From Primulina eburnea (lineage: Eukaryota > Streptophyta > Magnoliopsida > Lamiales > Gesneriaceae), in assembly GCF_022965805.1 (NCBI RefSeq), contig NW_027331381.1:186001-250000 (forward strand): a DNA stretch of 64,000 nucleotides, written 5' to 3'. Positions 20,390 to 32,575 of this stretch are shown here, piece by piece; position 1 is the stretch's first letter, and every line of letters begins with the position of its first letter. The translations under genes and the position numbers were made by a program. Under the pieces are notes generated by a model. That model did not search any database and had not been told where the DNA came from. It worked only from the letters and a program-made list of their open reading frames with translations.

Positions 20390-21164
20390 AGACGTGCAGC
20401 ACAAAGGGGCGAGCCACTTGCCTTACATGCGTTCATGGATGTATATATATATATATATATACAAACGAATTCTTGAGAATTCAGACGAAAAGAGAATCGA
20501 GAAAAGTTTCTGAAAAAGTGTGAGAAATCCGTCTATCCGATTTTGAATCCGACTGCGGTACGGTATTCCTATCGACGTAGGCTACAACTGGACGTAAGTT
20601 TTGCTACGTTTTGATATGATTTGAAATTATGGTATTGTCAGAATCTGATATTATTCATATATGATGTTCTTGGCATGTTAGACATCGTATAATCGAAACC
20701 GGACTGAGGAACAGATACCATATGAAATTGTTATGATTTTTAGAGTTGAATTGATTGAGAATTGATATCAGGATTGGAGCATTATCGAGTATGAGATGTT
20801 AGAATTGATATCTGACTGATATGGTATTGCTGGATGTATTAAAATTATGACGTTATGTTGTTGAAACAGAATTTGATTGAATTCTGATTATATCCAGTAT
20901 TGATTTGAACGAGTATTGATACCGTATCGTCAATATTGTTATTGTCAGACTGAGTATTGACAGGCTTGGGGTTCGAGACTTCGACAGAGTCAGAGTATCA
21001 GAAAGAAAGGTATAAATTAATGTTGAGTTGGTATTGAACAAATCGAGTGAGGTTTGACTCGAGTCTCCCTAAATCACATACTTTCATTTATTGCATTGAT
21101 ATTTGCAATTGATGAGACTTATGATTGTAGTTTATTGATTTATAGCCACTGCATATAATGACTG

Positions 21165-21390
21165 CTGATTCGCGAGTCATCGACTGATTTGCTTAGATAC
21201 TGAATGCATGTATTGATTACTGAGTTGTTGAGTCATGGGCTGATTCGCCTAGTCACCGGCTGATTCGTCTGGTTATTGACTGATTCGTCTAAACTTAAGC
21301 TGATTCGCTTAATTACAGGCTGATTCGTCTGGTTATTGGCTGATTCGCCTAATTCTTGACTGATTCGTCAATTCTGCGGCTGTTTCGCCC
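21165..21390 (+). repeat. CTGATTCG tandem repeat block, D 5' LTR
   Basis: About ten diverged units of 18-22 bp around GCTGATTCGYCTARTTA follow one another. The same block is at about 26320-26545 in the 3' LTR. It lies downstream of the palindrome array, perhaps within the transcribed leader. Confidence 0.8.
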
Positions 21391-22005
21391 AGACACTGAT
21401 ATATGAATTATATCGATGCCGTTTAGGGATTGATTCATTCCTATCGACTGAGATTCGATTTAATTACCTATATCCAGACATCGGGATCCCTAGGTTATAG
21501 TTGAGTCGAGTCTGAGACGACGCGTCGGTTGAGTTGAGTCTGATATGACATGTTGATTCACAGTTTTATATCATTCATGTTTGTTGAATCGCTACATGTA
21601 AATGATAACTGATATATGCTTTTGTATGCGTTTCTATATAATTGCATGTTTACATTGTTTATACTGGGATTTATTCTCACCGGAGTTATCCGGCTGCTGT
21701 CTTGTTTTGTATGTGTGCATGACAACAGGTGGGACAGGTTCAGGGTCGAGAAGATGAAGAGAGATCATGATTAGAGTGGAGGCTCCGGACTTGGTTTAGA
21801 GATAGGGTTAGACACTTAATATTAGCTGTTAAACCTTAGTTGAATAAATGTATGTTGTACAGGACTTGTACTTTTATACTGAGATGTATATACGTTTTAT
21901 TTCACTACGTTCCGCATTTTAAAAAAAAAATTTAGACCCTGTTTTACAATTTATTAATTAGTCCCAATGATGATTAAGAACATGATTAGCGTCCGGGTCC
22001 CCACA

Positions 22006-22273
22006 ACAGGTGGTATCAGAGCGATAGATCCTTTAGATTGAGATAGAAGAGGCTAGTGAGCGGGGTAGATTGAGGTTTTCTTTCCTGCTTTTGAATGCTA
22101 GCATGTCTTACTGCTATAATACATGTTACTTGACTTATCTGATTTGATTTTGTAATATGTATTATTGGGAACGAATCTGAACCGATTCTCGATCAGCAGT
22201 AAGATGATCGGAGGAGGGACTGAAGTGAAACAGGTTTGTTGGATTGGGTTACTAATCCTTGTGATATTCAGAT
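22006..22273 (+). other. Element D leader with primer-binding site
   Basis: TGGTATCAGAGC at 22011-22022 is the initiator-Met tRNA site, five bases after the LTR end. The rest is the gag leader; no gene seen. Confidence 0.85.
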
Positions 22274-23383
22274 ATGACTCCCAGAAGAATACCAGAACAG
22301 GGTAGTACATCAAATTCTCCAATGGATGTAACACCGACTCCAATGAAATCCTTGCTGAAGAGGTTTCAGTCATTCAAACCACCCACTCTGAAGGGTACTG
22401 AGACATCAGTCGAGTGTGAGAGTTGGTTAGGTAGCATTGAGATGCTGTTTGATTCACTGGAGTACAGTGATGAGCGCCGGATTAAATTGATTGGGCACCA
22501 GTTGCTTGATGTTGCACAAAGCTGGTGGATTACGATGAAGAGGGCCTTGGAGCATCGAGGTACGACTATTACTTGGGATGTATTTAAAACTGAGTTTTTT
22601 CAGAGATTTTTCCCAGTGTCGTACAGGAAAGACAAGGGGGCGGAGTTTGCCAATTTGAGACAGGGTCAGCTGAACATTGAAGAATATGTGACCAAGTTCT
22701 CTACCTTGTTGAAGTTTGCTCCGCATGTGGCTGAAAATGACGAAGCCGTTGCTGATCAGTTCATCAATGGCTTGAATCCCGATATTTTTACATTAGTGAA
22801 CACAGGGCGACCAAATAACTTTGCTGATGCCATGAATAGAGCAAAGGGCGCTGAAGCGGGCCTGATAAGGCAGAGAGGAGCTGAATTTGTTCCTCCAGTG
22901 TCGAGACCACCGCAACCACCTCCCCGATTCGAGAGTGGCAGTAGCAGTGGTGGAAGGAAAGATTTTCTGAAGGCTAGAGGAAAGCAGTTTAAGAAGCCTG
23001 GCGGCAGTTCTTCTAGCTCCAGTGGTTCCCAACAGAGTTATACCGGGGTTTACTGCGGGAATTGTGGTGGGAGACATTCCACTGAGCAATGCCAAGGAGT
23101 ACTTGGTAGTTGCCTCTTCTGCAAACAACAGGGACATTTTGCCAGAGTATGTCCACAGAGGGGTTCCCAAAGATCCCAAGGAGTCGAATCATCTGGATCA
23201 GTGGCACAGTGGAGTAGACGATCAGCTGCTGTTCATTCATTTCAGCCAGCACCATCTCGGTCACAGCAGAGGCCAGGAGAAATCCAGACAGTAGGCCAAC
23301 CTCCTAGACAGCAGGCCAGAGTATTTGCTTTGACCGAGGAGCAGGCTCAGGAAGCACCAGATGATGATGTTGCAGGTAACTGA
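22274..23383 (+). CDS. gag: Element D Gag
   Basis: The 369-codon frame starts at ATG 22274 (MTPRRIPEQGSTSNSPMDV) and ends TGA 23383. It shows the Ty3 retrotransposon Gag domain ([81 protein letters not shown]). A glycine-serine-rich basic linker leads to two cysteine clusters, YCGNCGGRHSTEQC and the canonical knuckle CLFCKQQGHFARVC near residue 280. The C-terminus ([16 protein letters not shown]) is the normal lead into protease, but a stop follows where pol should continue. It is close in sequence to the C Gag. The protein could still form particles even though this copy has no pol. Confidence 0.9.
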   Translation: MTPRRIPEQGSTSNSPMDVTPTPMKSLLKRFQSFKPPTLKGTETSVECESWLGSIEMLFDSLEYSDERRIKLIGHQLLDVAQSWWITMKRALEHRGTTITWDVFKTEFFQRFFPVSYRKDKGAEFANLRQGQLNIEEYVTKFSTLLKFAPHVAENDEAVADQFINGLNPDIFTLVNTGRPNNFADAMNRAKGAEAGLIRQRGAEFVPPVSRPPQPPPRFESGSSSGGRKDFLKARGKQFKKPGGSSSSSSGSQQSYTGVYCGNCGGRHSTEQCQGVLGSCLFCKQQGHFARVCPQRGSQRSQGVESSGSVAQWSRRSAAVHSFQPAPSRSQQRPGEIQTVGQPPRQQARVFALTEEQAQEAPDDDVAGN

Positions 23384-25196
23384 TTTGTTTGATTATCCTG
23401 CATATGTATTGAGGGATACCGGTGCTTCAGATATTTTTATTTCTGAAAGATTTGCATTGATGTATGCATTATCTGTTGAGTCCCTATTTACTGTAGTATT
23501 TGTTATGTTCCTTTGGGAAAAGATCTTGTATCAGTGAATTCTGTTAGATCTTGTATACTACAGTAGGATAAGAATGAGATCGAGTTAGATTGTGTGGTAG
23601 ATGGTATTGTACTGGTGTTCTATGATTTTGGAACTGCATTACTGATATTGATATGCTAATCAAGTACAGAGCTACCATAGATTAGTTCCAGAAGATGGTG
23701 AGAATCAGACCTGAGATGACCAAGAGATGAATATTGTACGATAAGAATTCTAGACTGAGAATTCCTTTGATATTCGTACTAGCTATGACTCGATTATTAC
23801 AGAAAGGAGCAGAGTGACTCCTTATGTATTCAGTTGATTTACTGAAGTTTAGTCTATCATTGGCTGATTTACCAATGATAAGAAAGTTATTAATGTTTTC
23901 CCCAGATAAGACTCTAGATCTGATTTCAGAGAGATTGATTTTAGCTTTGAGTTGATATTATAAACTGTTGATATGGTAAATCATGATTGAGACAGATTGT
24001 GTTCAGGGATTTTTATATCTGAAAATGTTGTATCTGTTGATTTTAGCAGAGTTAAACCGTGATTAGTCAGCCGAGGTTGACATCGGTGTCAGACATTTGC
24101 GGTTTATGAATTTAACAGATCAGTACCAATGAGTGATGTTTTGAATCTGATTGAATCTTGTTGTTGTTCTGAATTCGTTTTTGAATCAGGTAAGTAATAC
24201 TGTATTGTATGTTAATAACTGATTTGTTTGTGCCCGATATTTCGAATGTAAAAGGACATAGATTGTCAGAAAGGTGCAATACTTGATTCAGTTGGCATCC
24301 TGATAGCAGAAAATGTTTTGATAGAAACAGATAAGATTAGATATGGCAGAGTTGTATTGAAATGTCTGAATTAAGGGCAGATAAAGATAGAAAGAAAGAA
24401 ACCAAGAGATTGGTTATATAACTTCTCGGTTCCTGAATGGAAATGAGATTACATTTCCAGGGATATCGTGATGAAGTTACTGCATTCATCTCGGAATTGA
24501 GTATTGATTGAGTTAGGAATGACAGACTGATCCATTCTGCGAGTGCTAACTTGTACATGAAGATGTACAAATATGATATATTACTGAGATTCTGTCGGAA
24601 AAGTGATGAGATGACACGGATAGTTGAGAGTTGTTTATATTAGACCGTGATTTTGGTTGATTTTGCACGTTTGATAGAATGTGATCATATCTGAATACTG
24701 AATAGTATTCACTACCTGACAGACAGTTAGAGTGGATCATCCGGATTTCGGAAGATATGATGAAAGCTGTAATGCTTGATTTTAACACTGAATGGCAGGA
24801 TTCATTGCCACTTTGTAAATTTTCGTACAACGAGAGCTATCAGATGAGTATTGTGATGGATCCTTTCGAAGCGTTGTACGGAAAGACATATTGATTCCCT
24901 CTGTATGGGGATGGTGTCTCTGAGGTTTCTGAGATTGGACCAGACGGGATCAGAGATATGACTGAAAACATGAAGCTAATTCAAAAGTAAATGGAAACAG
25001 CTCATAATAAACAGACTGAGCATGCCAATGTCGGACGATGACTGTTGGTATTTGAGACCAAAGATCGAATATATCTTTGATTGTGATAAACAGATTCGAT
25101 AACAGCTGATGATGTTGAGTTGTTACGAACTGTTGATGGGTATATACGGATGTTGTATAGCCAGTATTGCGAGATTGACTTTATCAGAGCTATTTT
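23384..25196 (+). pseudogene. Element D pol remnant
   Basis: Scattered matches to the Tekay polyprotein survive in all three frames. They are a protease site ([17 protein letters not shown], near 23410-23460), [11 protein letters not shown] (near 23655), LRIPLIFVLAMTRLLQKGAE (near 23755-23810), part of integrase (near 24780-24890; [21 protein letters not shown]). The RT and RNase H core is not recognisable, so at least 2 kb is deleted. Many stops look like C-to-T or G-to-A changes, consistent with decay of methylated DNA. Confidence 0.75.
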
Positions 25197-25556
25197 TAGA
25201 AATAGAATTTGATATGAGATTGAAATTTCAGAACAGATTGAAATAGCAAGTACACGGACCCCGTGTAGGCCCCCGGGTCAGGGTCCGTGTACACTCGGCT
25301 TTCTTCATTCTCCATTGTGATGGACACGGCCCCCGTGTACAGGTCCGTGTACACGTCCGTGTAGCCTCGGTCATCCTCTACTTGATTGTGATGCAACCCG
25401 AACCCTTCGAGCCTTGTTTCCAAGCTTTCATTGGTTGGATGAAGGGCAATATTCAATATCTTCAAGCGTCCTCTCGGGATTGGTTCTTGGAATGCATAGT
25501 GGCTGGCTAGATTCACATCACAAAGGGGCGAGCCACTTGCCTTACATGCGTTCATG

Positions 25557-25600
<44 letters not shown>

Positions 25601-26885
25601 AACGAATTCTTGAGAATTCAGACGAAAAGAGAATCGAGAAAAGTTTCTGAAAAAGTGTGAAAAATCCTTACGCCTTTTGTGAGAAATCCGTCTATCCGAT
25701 TTTGAATCTGACTGCGGTACGGTGTTCCTATCGACGTAGGCTACAACTGGACGTAAGTTTTGCTACGTTTTGATATGATTTGAAATTATAGTATTGTCAG
25801 AATCTGATATGATTCATATATGATGTTCTTGGCATGTTAGACATCGTATAATCGAAACCGGACTGAGGAACAGATACCATATGAAATTGTTATGATTTTT
25901 AGAGTTGAATTGATTGAGAATTGATATCAAGATTGGAGTATTATCGAGTATGAGATGTTAGAATTGATATCTGACTGATACGGTATTGCTGGATATATTG
26001 AAATTATGACGTTATGTTGTTGAAACAGAATTTGATTGAATTCTGTTTATATCCAGTATTGATTTGAACGAGTATTGATACCGTATCCTCAATATTGTTA
26101 TTGTCATACTGAGTATTGACAGGCTTGGGGTTCGAGACTTCGACAGAGTCAGAGTATCAGAAAGAAAGGTATAAATTAATGTTGAGTTGGGATTGCACAA
26201 CTCGAGTGAGATTTGACTCGAGTCTCCAAAAATCACATACTTTCTTTATTGCATTGATATTTGCAATTGATGAGACTTATGATTGTAGTCTATTGATTTA
26301 TAGCCAATGCATGTAATTACTGCTGATTCGCGAGTCATCGACTGATTTGCTTAGATACTGAATGCATGTATTGATTACTGAGTTGTTGAGTCATGGGCTG
26401 ATTCGCCTAGTCACCGGCTGATTCGTCTGGTTATTGACTGATTGTCTAAACTTAAGCTGATTCGCTTAATTACAGGCTGATTCGTCTGTTTATTGGCTGA
26501 TTCGCCTAATTCTTGACTGATTCGTCAATTCTGCGGCTGTTTCGCCCAGACACTGATATATGAATTATATCGATGCCGTTTAGGGATTGATTCATTCCTA
26601 TCGACTGAGATTCGATATAATTACATATATCCAGACATCGGGATCCCTAGGTTAGAGTTGAGTCGAGTCTGAGACGACGCGTCGGTTGAGTTGAGTCTGA
26701 TATGACATGTTGATTCACAGTTTTATATCATTCATGTTTGTTGAGTCGCTACATGTAAATGATAACTGATATATGCTTTTGTATGTGTTTCTATATAATT
26801 GCATGTTTACATTGTTTATACTGGGATTTATTCTCACCGGAGTTATCCGGCTGTTGTCTTGTTTTTTATGTGTGCATGACAACAG
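25197..26885 (+). repeat. Element D 3' LTR, with a foreign U3 and cut by element F
   Basis: From about 25518 (CACAAAGGGGCGAGCCACTT) to 26885 it follows the 5' LTR from 20399 with small changes, including a longer TA run (about 25560-25594) and a 22-bp insertion near 25650. Upstream of 25518 the sequence is unrelated to the 5' LTR and carries a different palindrome array. The exact left end is unclear because no TGTAATGCC start is present. The final AACAG (26881-26885) is the left TSD expected for F. Confidence 0.75.
25251..25363. repeat. U3 palindrome array of the D 3' LTR
   Basis: Motifs built on GTACACGGACC and its complement GGTCCGTGTAC occur near 25251, 25283, 25324, 25342 and 25353. The main pair recurs after about 73 bp. 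It is different in sequence from the 5' LTR array but has similar spacing. Confidence 0.75.
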
Positions 26886-27019
26886 TGTTGGATCCGGTTT
26901 TCTACACGCCCAAATGCAGCGGAAGATTTAAAATTTTTTTATTTTATTTTGAAAAACAAAATAATATTGCTTTAGGCGCTCGTATGATTTATCAAAACAT
27001 ACATAGGATGTTAGAAATT
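26886..27019 (-). repeat. Element F 3' LTR, left part
   Basis: TGTTGGATCCGGTTTTCTAC and following bases match the LTR at 63209 onward. It stops at AAATT (27015-27019), the left TSD of element C. Confidence 0.92.
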
Positions 27020-28965
27020 TGTGGGGACCCGGGCTCTAATTCTTATTATTGGGATTAAATGGATCATTACTATAAAAGTGGGTCAAATTTTTGCTTTTAC
27101 ATTAAATCAAATGAAAGCTAACATAAGAAGTCTCTATGTTATTCAACAACATATTATACAAACATAAGATACAATATGTCTTGTTCTATCCATATTCGAC
27201 AACTAGTAATTAAATACAATACATATCAAAAGTACAACTACTAGTCTTTTCTTCTAGGCCCGTGATCACCACGCTATGTCCATCTCTCATCCTCTGCGTG
27301 ACCCAGATCCTGTCCCACCTGTTGTTATGCACACATACAGACATAACAACAGCCGGAAAACCGGTGAGAACAAATCCCAGTATAAACATGTAACATGCAT
27401 ATAAACAATCTAAACATGAAACATGCTATCATGAATGACATCATATGCACATGCAATGCAATGCGAATCAAATAATGTCGACTCGACTCGACTAGAACTC
27501 TAGGGATCCCGGTGTGAATGAAACGTCACTACCTACCCTCCAATCGGGGTAATGTACATCTCATTCCTAGACTTCGGTCTGAGCTGTATCAACGGCGGCA
27601 ATAAGAGTAATGCCTACTCCTATGCTGAGATACACCGAAACGTCTAGCTAATTGACAATGTCTGTCAAAGACTCTCCTATCTTAGATGCAATGAATATCA
27701 ATATGTAAACAAAGTATAATCATATTCATATCTGAATATCACACTGATCATACATGCTTGAATACAATTCTGAAATCAAAGCATAGACATGTTAAAAGAT
27801 TGAATATAAAACTATACACAATTTATAAACACGTTACATTATATCTAATAATACTAGTATGTGATTTTGGTTTGGGAAACTCAAATAATATCTTATTTGA
27901 GTTGTGGCTTCCCAAACAACATAGTTTATACCTTTCTTGTTGAATTAAATCAAAGTCTCGACGTCGGGATATAAACTCTGTCACTCCAATCTGAAATGGC
28001 AATGTAAAGACATACAATATCAATTCCCAACTCCATTCAACACCTCTCTAATTCTATACGTAATCTTGGCACAATCTGACGGCATAACGACATGATTTCT
28101 CCACTACCGTTTACTCCAATTCAGCATATATCAACATTGTGCAATTCTCAACTCATAATCATCATAATATCTCTGACAAGATCACAGAATATGCATAATC
28201 TCATGTCAATAAATGCTAAAACCCATAACAATTGAGTTCGATATCAATTCTTCGTCCCGGTTTCAAATATACACTCATAATCATCGTAAGAACACATATC
28301 TATGAGCGTATTAAAGTTTTTCCAACACCTATATCTCAAATTATGCAGGAATTGAATGTAACTTACATCATCGTGAAGCTAATGATGAGAGGAACTCAAA
28401 ACTAAAATCGGATTTAAATTTGGACACATAAATCTTACAAAATCATAACCTTAAAGCTTGAGGAATGAAGCTTCTCTCCACTCTCTCCCTCGTCTTCAGC
28501 TGCTGGAAATGAAGAAAGAAGAGGTTGACAACACATCATATTGCATGGTTAAGGGCAAGTGTCTTATTCTTTGAATTACACGCATGACCGCGGGTGCGGT
28601 GATATTAGGAGCACGGGTGCGCTAAGCTTTCGGTAGAATTTTAATTTTTCCAAAATAGTAGACCGCGGGTGCGGTCATGTACCCACCGCGGGTGCGGTCT
28701 CAGCACCGCGGGTGCGGTCTTATACTACCGCAGGTGCGGTAAAGCTACGGGATTTTTGGCCAACCTACTGTCCATGTACCGCGGGTGCGGTCTTAGTGGT
28801 ACCGCGGGTGCGGTGTAGCTTCGACTTGCCTTGCCAAAATACATAATTTCAGACCACGAGTGCACTCTCTCACACATGAAATATTTTGTACTTTCATCTT
28901 ATGACATGCATCCTCATATCCTCCGAGTCATACATCAATGAAAACTAATAATCTCGAGCCTTACA
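27020..28965 (-). repeat. Element C 3' LTR
   Basis: On the minus strand it begins TGTAAGGCTCGAGATT at 28965 and ends GAGCCCGGGTCCCCACA at 27020. It contains the palindrome array near its start and the conserved hairpin at about 27321-27350. Confidence 0.93.
28587..28866. repeat. U3 palindrome array of the C 3' LTR
   Basis: Nine ACCGCGGGTGCGGT-like motifs start at 28587, 28610, 28662, 28685, 28705, 28727, 28778, 28801 and 28853. Pairs are 22-23 bp apart with a main period of 73-75 bp. The same array recurs in the 5' LTR at about 45290-45570. Confidence 0.92.
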
Positions 28966-29066
28966 TTTCTCCCCCTCTGAGAAATGATTTCGCCCTCGAA
29001 ATCAAATATCATTCTATCAATGCAAGCATCACAAGTGATAACATCAAAGTTAGATTAATACTTACA
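28966..29066 (-). other. Element C polypurine tract and 3' noncoding tail
   Basis: The minus strand shows AGAGGGGGAGAAA next to the LTR, and the noncoding motif GATTTCGAGGGCGAAATC. Confidence 0.8.
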
Positions 29067-32000
29067 TTATTGGAATAACTCGGGGTGTTTCTGTCGCATG
29101 TCGTCTTCTGTCTCCCATGTCGCTTCTTCAGTGCCGTGACGACTCCATTGGACTTTCACTAGAGGAATAGTCTTCGTTCTGAGCTTCTTTTCGTTTCGAT
29201 CAAGAATCTGTATCGGTTGTTCAACGTAGCTTAAAGTCTGATCAAGCTCAGCTTCGTCAGGACGAATGACATGAGAAACATCAGGCATGTATTTACGCAA
29301 CATCGATACATGAAAGACATCATGTATCCCAGATAGAGAAGGAGGAAGAGCCAGTCGATATGCTCGATCGCCAATCTTCTCTAGAATCTCGTAAGGACCG
29401 ACGTATCTAGGAGACAACTTTCCACGCTTGCCAAATCTGACAACGCCTCTGAAGGGGGAAATCTTTAGAAACACCTTGTCTCCTTGCTCAAATACTAACG
29501 GTCTACGTCTGATGTTGGCGTATTTCGCCTGCCTGTCTTGTGCCGTTTTCATCCTCTTCTGAATGACTTTCACTTGCTCTGTCATATCACGAATCATATC
29601 TGGCCCAAGTTCTGGTACCTCGGAGATGTCATCCCAGTATAGCGGAGATCTGCACTTCTTACCATATAATGCTTCAAACGGTGCCATCTCAATGCTCGTC
29701 TGATAGCTATTATTGTAAGAGAATTCACAAAGAGGTAGGGAATCTTGCCAACTAGTGCCAAAATCTAGCACTACGGCTCTCAACATATCCTCTAACGTCT
29801 GGATAGTCCGCTTTGACTGTCCATCTGTCTGAGGATGATACGCAGTACTCAGGTGTAATGTCGTACCTAAGGCCTGCTGTAGACTATGCCAGAAGTGTGA
29901 AGTGAATCGTGGATCACGATCTGATACGATAGACTTCGGCACACCATGTAATCTGACTACCTCTCGAACATATATCTCCGCCATCTGATCGTGTCTGTAA
30001 GTCATTCTGTACGGGATGAAACAAGCTGATTTGGTCAATCTGTCGATAACGACCCAAATCGCATCACAGCCTCGGGAAGATCGGGGTAATTTTGTCACGA
30101 AATCCATGGAAATGTGATCCCATTTCCATTCAGGAATGGACAAACTCTGAAGTAACCCTCCGGGCTTCTTCCTCTCGGCCTTCACCTGTTGGAAATTTAA
30201 GCATTTAGACACATATTTGGCGATGTCTGACTTCATCTGCTTCCACCAGAACTGTGTCTTCAAATTATTATACATCTTCCTGCCACCAGGATGGATGCTG
30301 AACCGACTACAGTGTGCTTCGGACATAATCTGATGCTTCAAATCTGAAACATCTGGCACAACAAGACAGTTATTGACGTACAAGATATGCTCACGCACCT
30401 GATATTCTGACAAATGCCCTGATCTGACCATTTGAATTGATCTTTGTACATTCTGATCGGTCTTTTGTGCTTCTTTGATCCTCCTGATCACGTCCGGCTC
30501 AACTTGAATAGCAGCAAGCCGTAGTGGCCTCTTATCTGTATCAAATGCTAATCCCGAGAGACAGCAACTTTCAACTAACTTCGTAACACCTATCGTCGAT
30601 AAGGATAAGGAACAAACCTTTCGACTCAAGGCGTCTGCTGCTGCATTTGACTTCCCTGGATAGTATTTAATCTCACAATCAAAGTCTTTTAGCAGATCAA
30701 GCCATCTACGCTGCCTCATGTTCAACTCCGACTGAGAAAACAAGTACTTTAGGCTTTTATGGTCTGAATAGATCTCGAATTTCTCGCCATAAAGATAATG
30801 ACGCCAGATCTTCAGTGCAAATACGATAGCCACCAATTCAAGATCGTGAATGGGGTATCGAGTCTCGTGAGTCTTCAACTGTCTCGAGGCATATGCGACT
30901 ACATGACCTCGCTGCATAAGAACACATCCCAACCCTCTGTGAGAGGCATCACAATATACAACGAAATCACCCGTACCTGAAGGAATCATCAAGACAGGTG
31001 CACTGGTCAGCCTCTTCTTCAATTCCAGAAAGCCAGACTCACACTCCTCAGACCATAGGAATGGGGCATTCTTCTGTGTCAATTGTGTAATTGGCTTCGC
31101 AATACGAGAGAAATCTTGAATGAATCGTCTATAGTATCCTGCTAGACCCATGAAACTGCGTATTTCAGGTACAGAAGTTGGTCTCGGCCAACTAATCACA
31201 GCTTCCACTTTGCTTGGATCTACAGAAATACCATCTCCCGATATGATATGTCCCAAAAAGACAACTCGATTCAACCAAAACTCACACTTTGACAATTTTG
31301 CATACAATTTCTCATTTCTCAGTGTCTGCAACACAATTCTGAGATGTTCGGCATGCTCATCCCTGTTCTTAGAATATACCAGAATATCGTCGATAAAGAC
31401 AATAACAAAATCATCCAAATACCTCTGAAAGATTTGATTCATCAAGCCCATAAATACCGCCGGAGCATTTGTTAAACCAAAAGGCATAACAATAAATTCG
31501 TAATGCCCGTACCTGGTTCGAAATGCTGTCTTCGGTATATCTACATCTCGAACTCTAAGCTGGTGATATCCGGATCGCAAGTCAATCTTAGAATAAACAG
31601 AGGATCCCTGCAACTGGTCAAATAAATCATCAATTCTAGGCAAAGGATACTTATTATTTATCGTCGCCTTATTCAGTTGCCTGTAATCGATACACAACCG
31701 CATCGATCCATCTTTCTTTCGCACGAATAGCACTGGAGCGCCCCAAGGAGATACACTAGGTCTGATATATCCCTTGGCTAGAAGATCTTCCAACTGTGCC
31801 TTTAATTCTTTCAACTCTATCGGTGCCATCCTATACGGAGCTCTCGAAATAGGAGTGGTACCTGGAATCAAATCAATGCTAAAATCTACCTCTCGCACCG
31901 GAGGTAATCCTGGGATCTCATCTGGAAAGATATCTGCAAATTCTCGTACTACTGGCAAATCTGCCAATGTCGGGCTAGATTTCTGTACATCTACAGCATA

Positions 32001-32575
32001 CACAAGGAACCCATCTGCTCCTTTCTGTAACAACTTATTCATAGACAAAGCCGAGATCAAGGGAATCCGAGATCTGGAACCCTTTCCGTAGAATTTCCAC
32101 TCCTCTGCCATTTCTGGTCTGAATCTGACAATCTTGTGGAAACAATCCACGGTGGCTCTGTACTTTGTTAACATGTCAATTCCAACAATACAATCAAAAT
32201 CAGCCAGACCCAACACTATACACTCTAGGTCAATTTCATGCCCCTCAAACTGTAGAATGCAATGTCTAACCGTCGTTACCGATATTAAACCACTTCCTAA
32301 CGGAGAAGTAATAGACACGACATCTAGTAACGACTCAACAGGCAGAGAATGCAATAATGCAAATCGTTCTGATATGAATGTATGTGATGCACCCGTATCT
32401 ATCAATATATAAGCAGGATAACCGCAAAGGAAACAGTTACCTGCAATGACATCATCTGGGGCATCCTGTGCTTGCTCTTCAGTCAAGGCAAACACCTGAG
32501 CCTGTTGTCTCTGAGGCTGACTCCCTGGCTGGCCACCTCTGGCTCGAGGCTGGGTCTGTGCTGGTGGCGGCTGAA
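29067..32575 (-). pseudogene. pol: Element C Pol: protease, RT, RNase H, integrase, chromodomain-like tail
   Basis: One frame is open from about 32575 to the stop at 29067, more than 1140 codons. In order: protease ([18 protein letters not shown]), RT ([11 protein letters not shown] as active site, [26 protein letters not shown]), RNase H ([28 protein letters not shown]), integrase zinc region and core, and chromodomain-like tail ([19 protein letters not shown]). There is no ATG before protease; the frame connects with gag through a one-base loss near 32575. Two integrase residues are wrong: the last zinc cysteine is Phe (CLNFQQ, codon 30192-30194) and the catalytic Glu is Lys (DGQSKRTIQ, codon 29811-29813). 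Protease, RT and RNase H look intact, integrase does not. Confidence 0.9.

Larger units (their letters stand above)
19957..22005 (+). repeat. Element D 5' LTR
   Basis: It starts TGTAATGCCCGAGATT and ends GCGTCCGGGTCCCCACA. It contains the palindrome array (20088-20389), a TA dinucleotide run at about 20441-20461, a CTGATTCG repeat block (about 21165-21390) and the conserved hairpin near 21696-21727. Confidence 0.9.
19957..26885 (+). mobile_element. Element D: Ty3 (Tekay-like), plus strand, decayed and interrupted
   Basis: D contains a 5' LTR (19957-22005), primer site, complete gag frame, a heavily deleted pol remnant, and a 3' LTR cut at 26885 by element F. Only 3.2 kb separates the LTRs, so most of RT and RNase H is gone. 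The two LTRs have unrelated U3 halves and agree only from about 20399 and 25518 onward, so D is either a recombinant or has suffered a deletion reaching into a different element. Confidence 0.85.

Noticed and set aside
19997..20513. Many overlapping open frames on both strands rich in AHMR, RICA and AYAR
   Set aside because: They are readings of the self-complementary CGCGCATATGCGCG repeats, open in several frames at once, with no domain.
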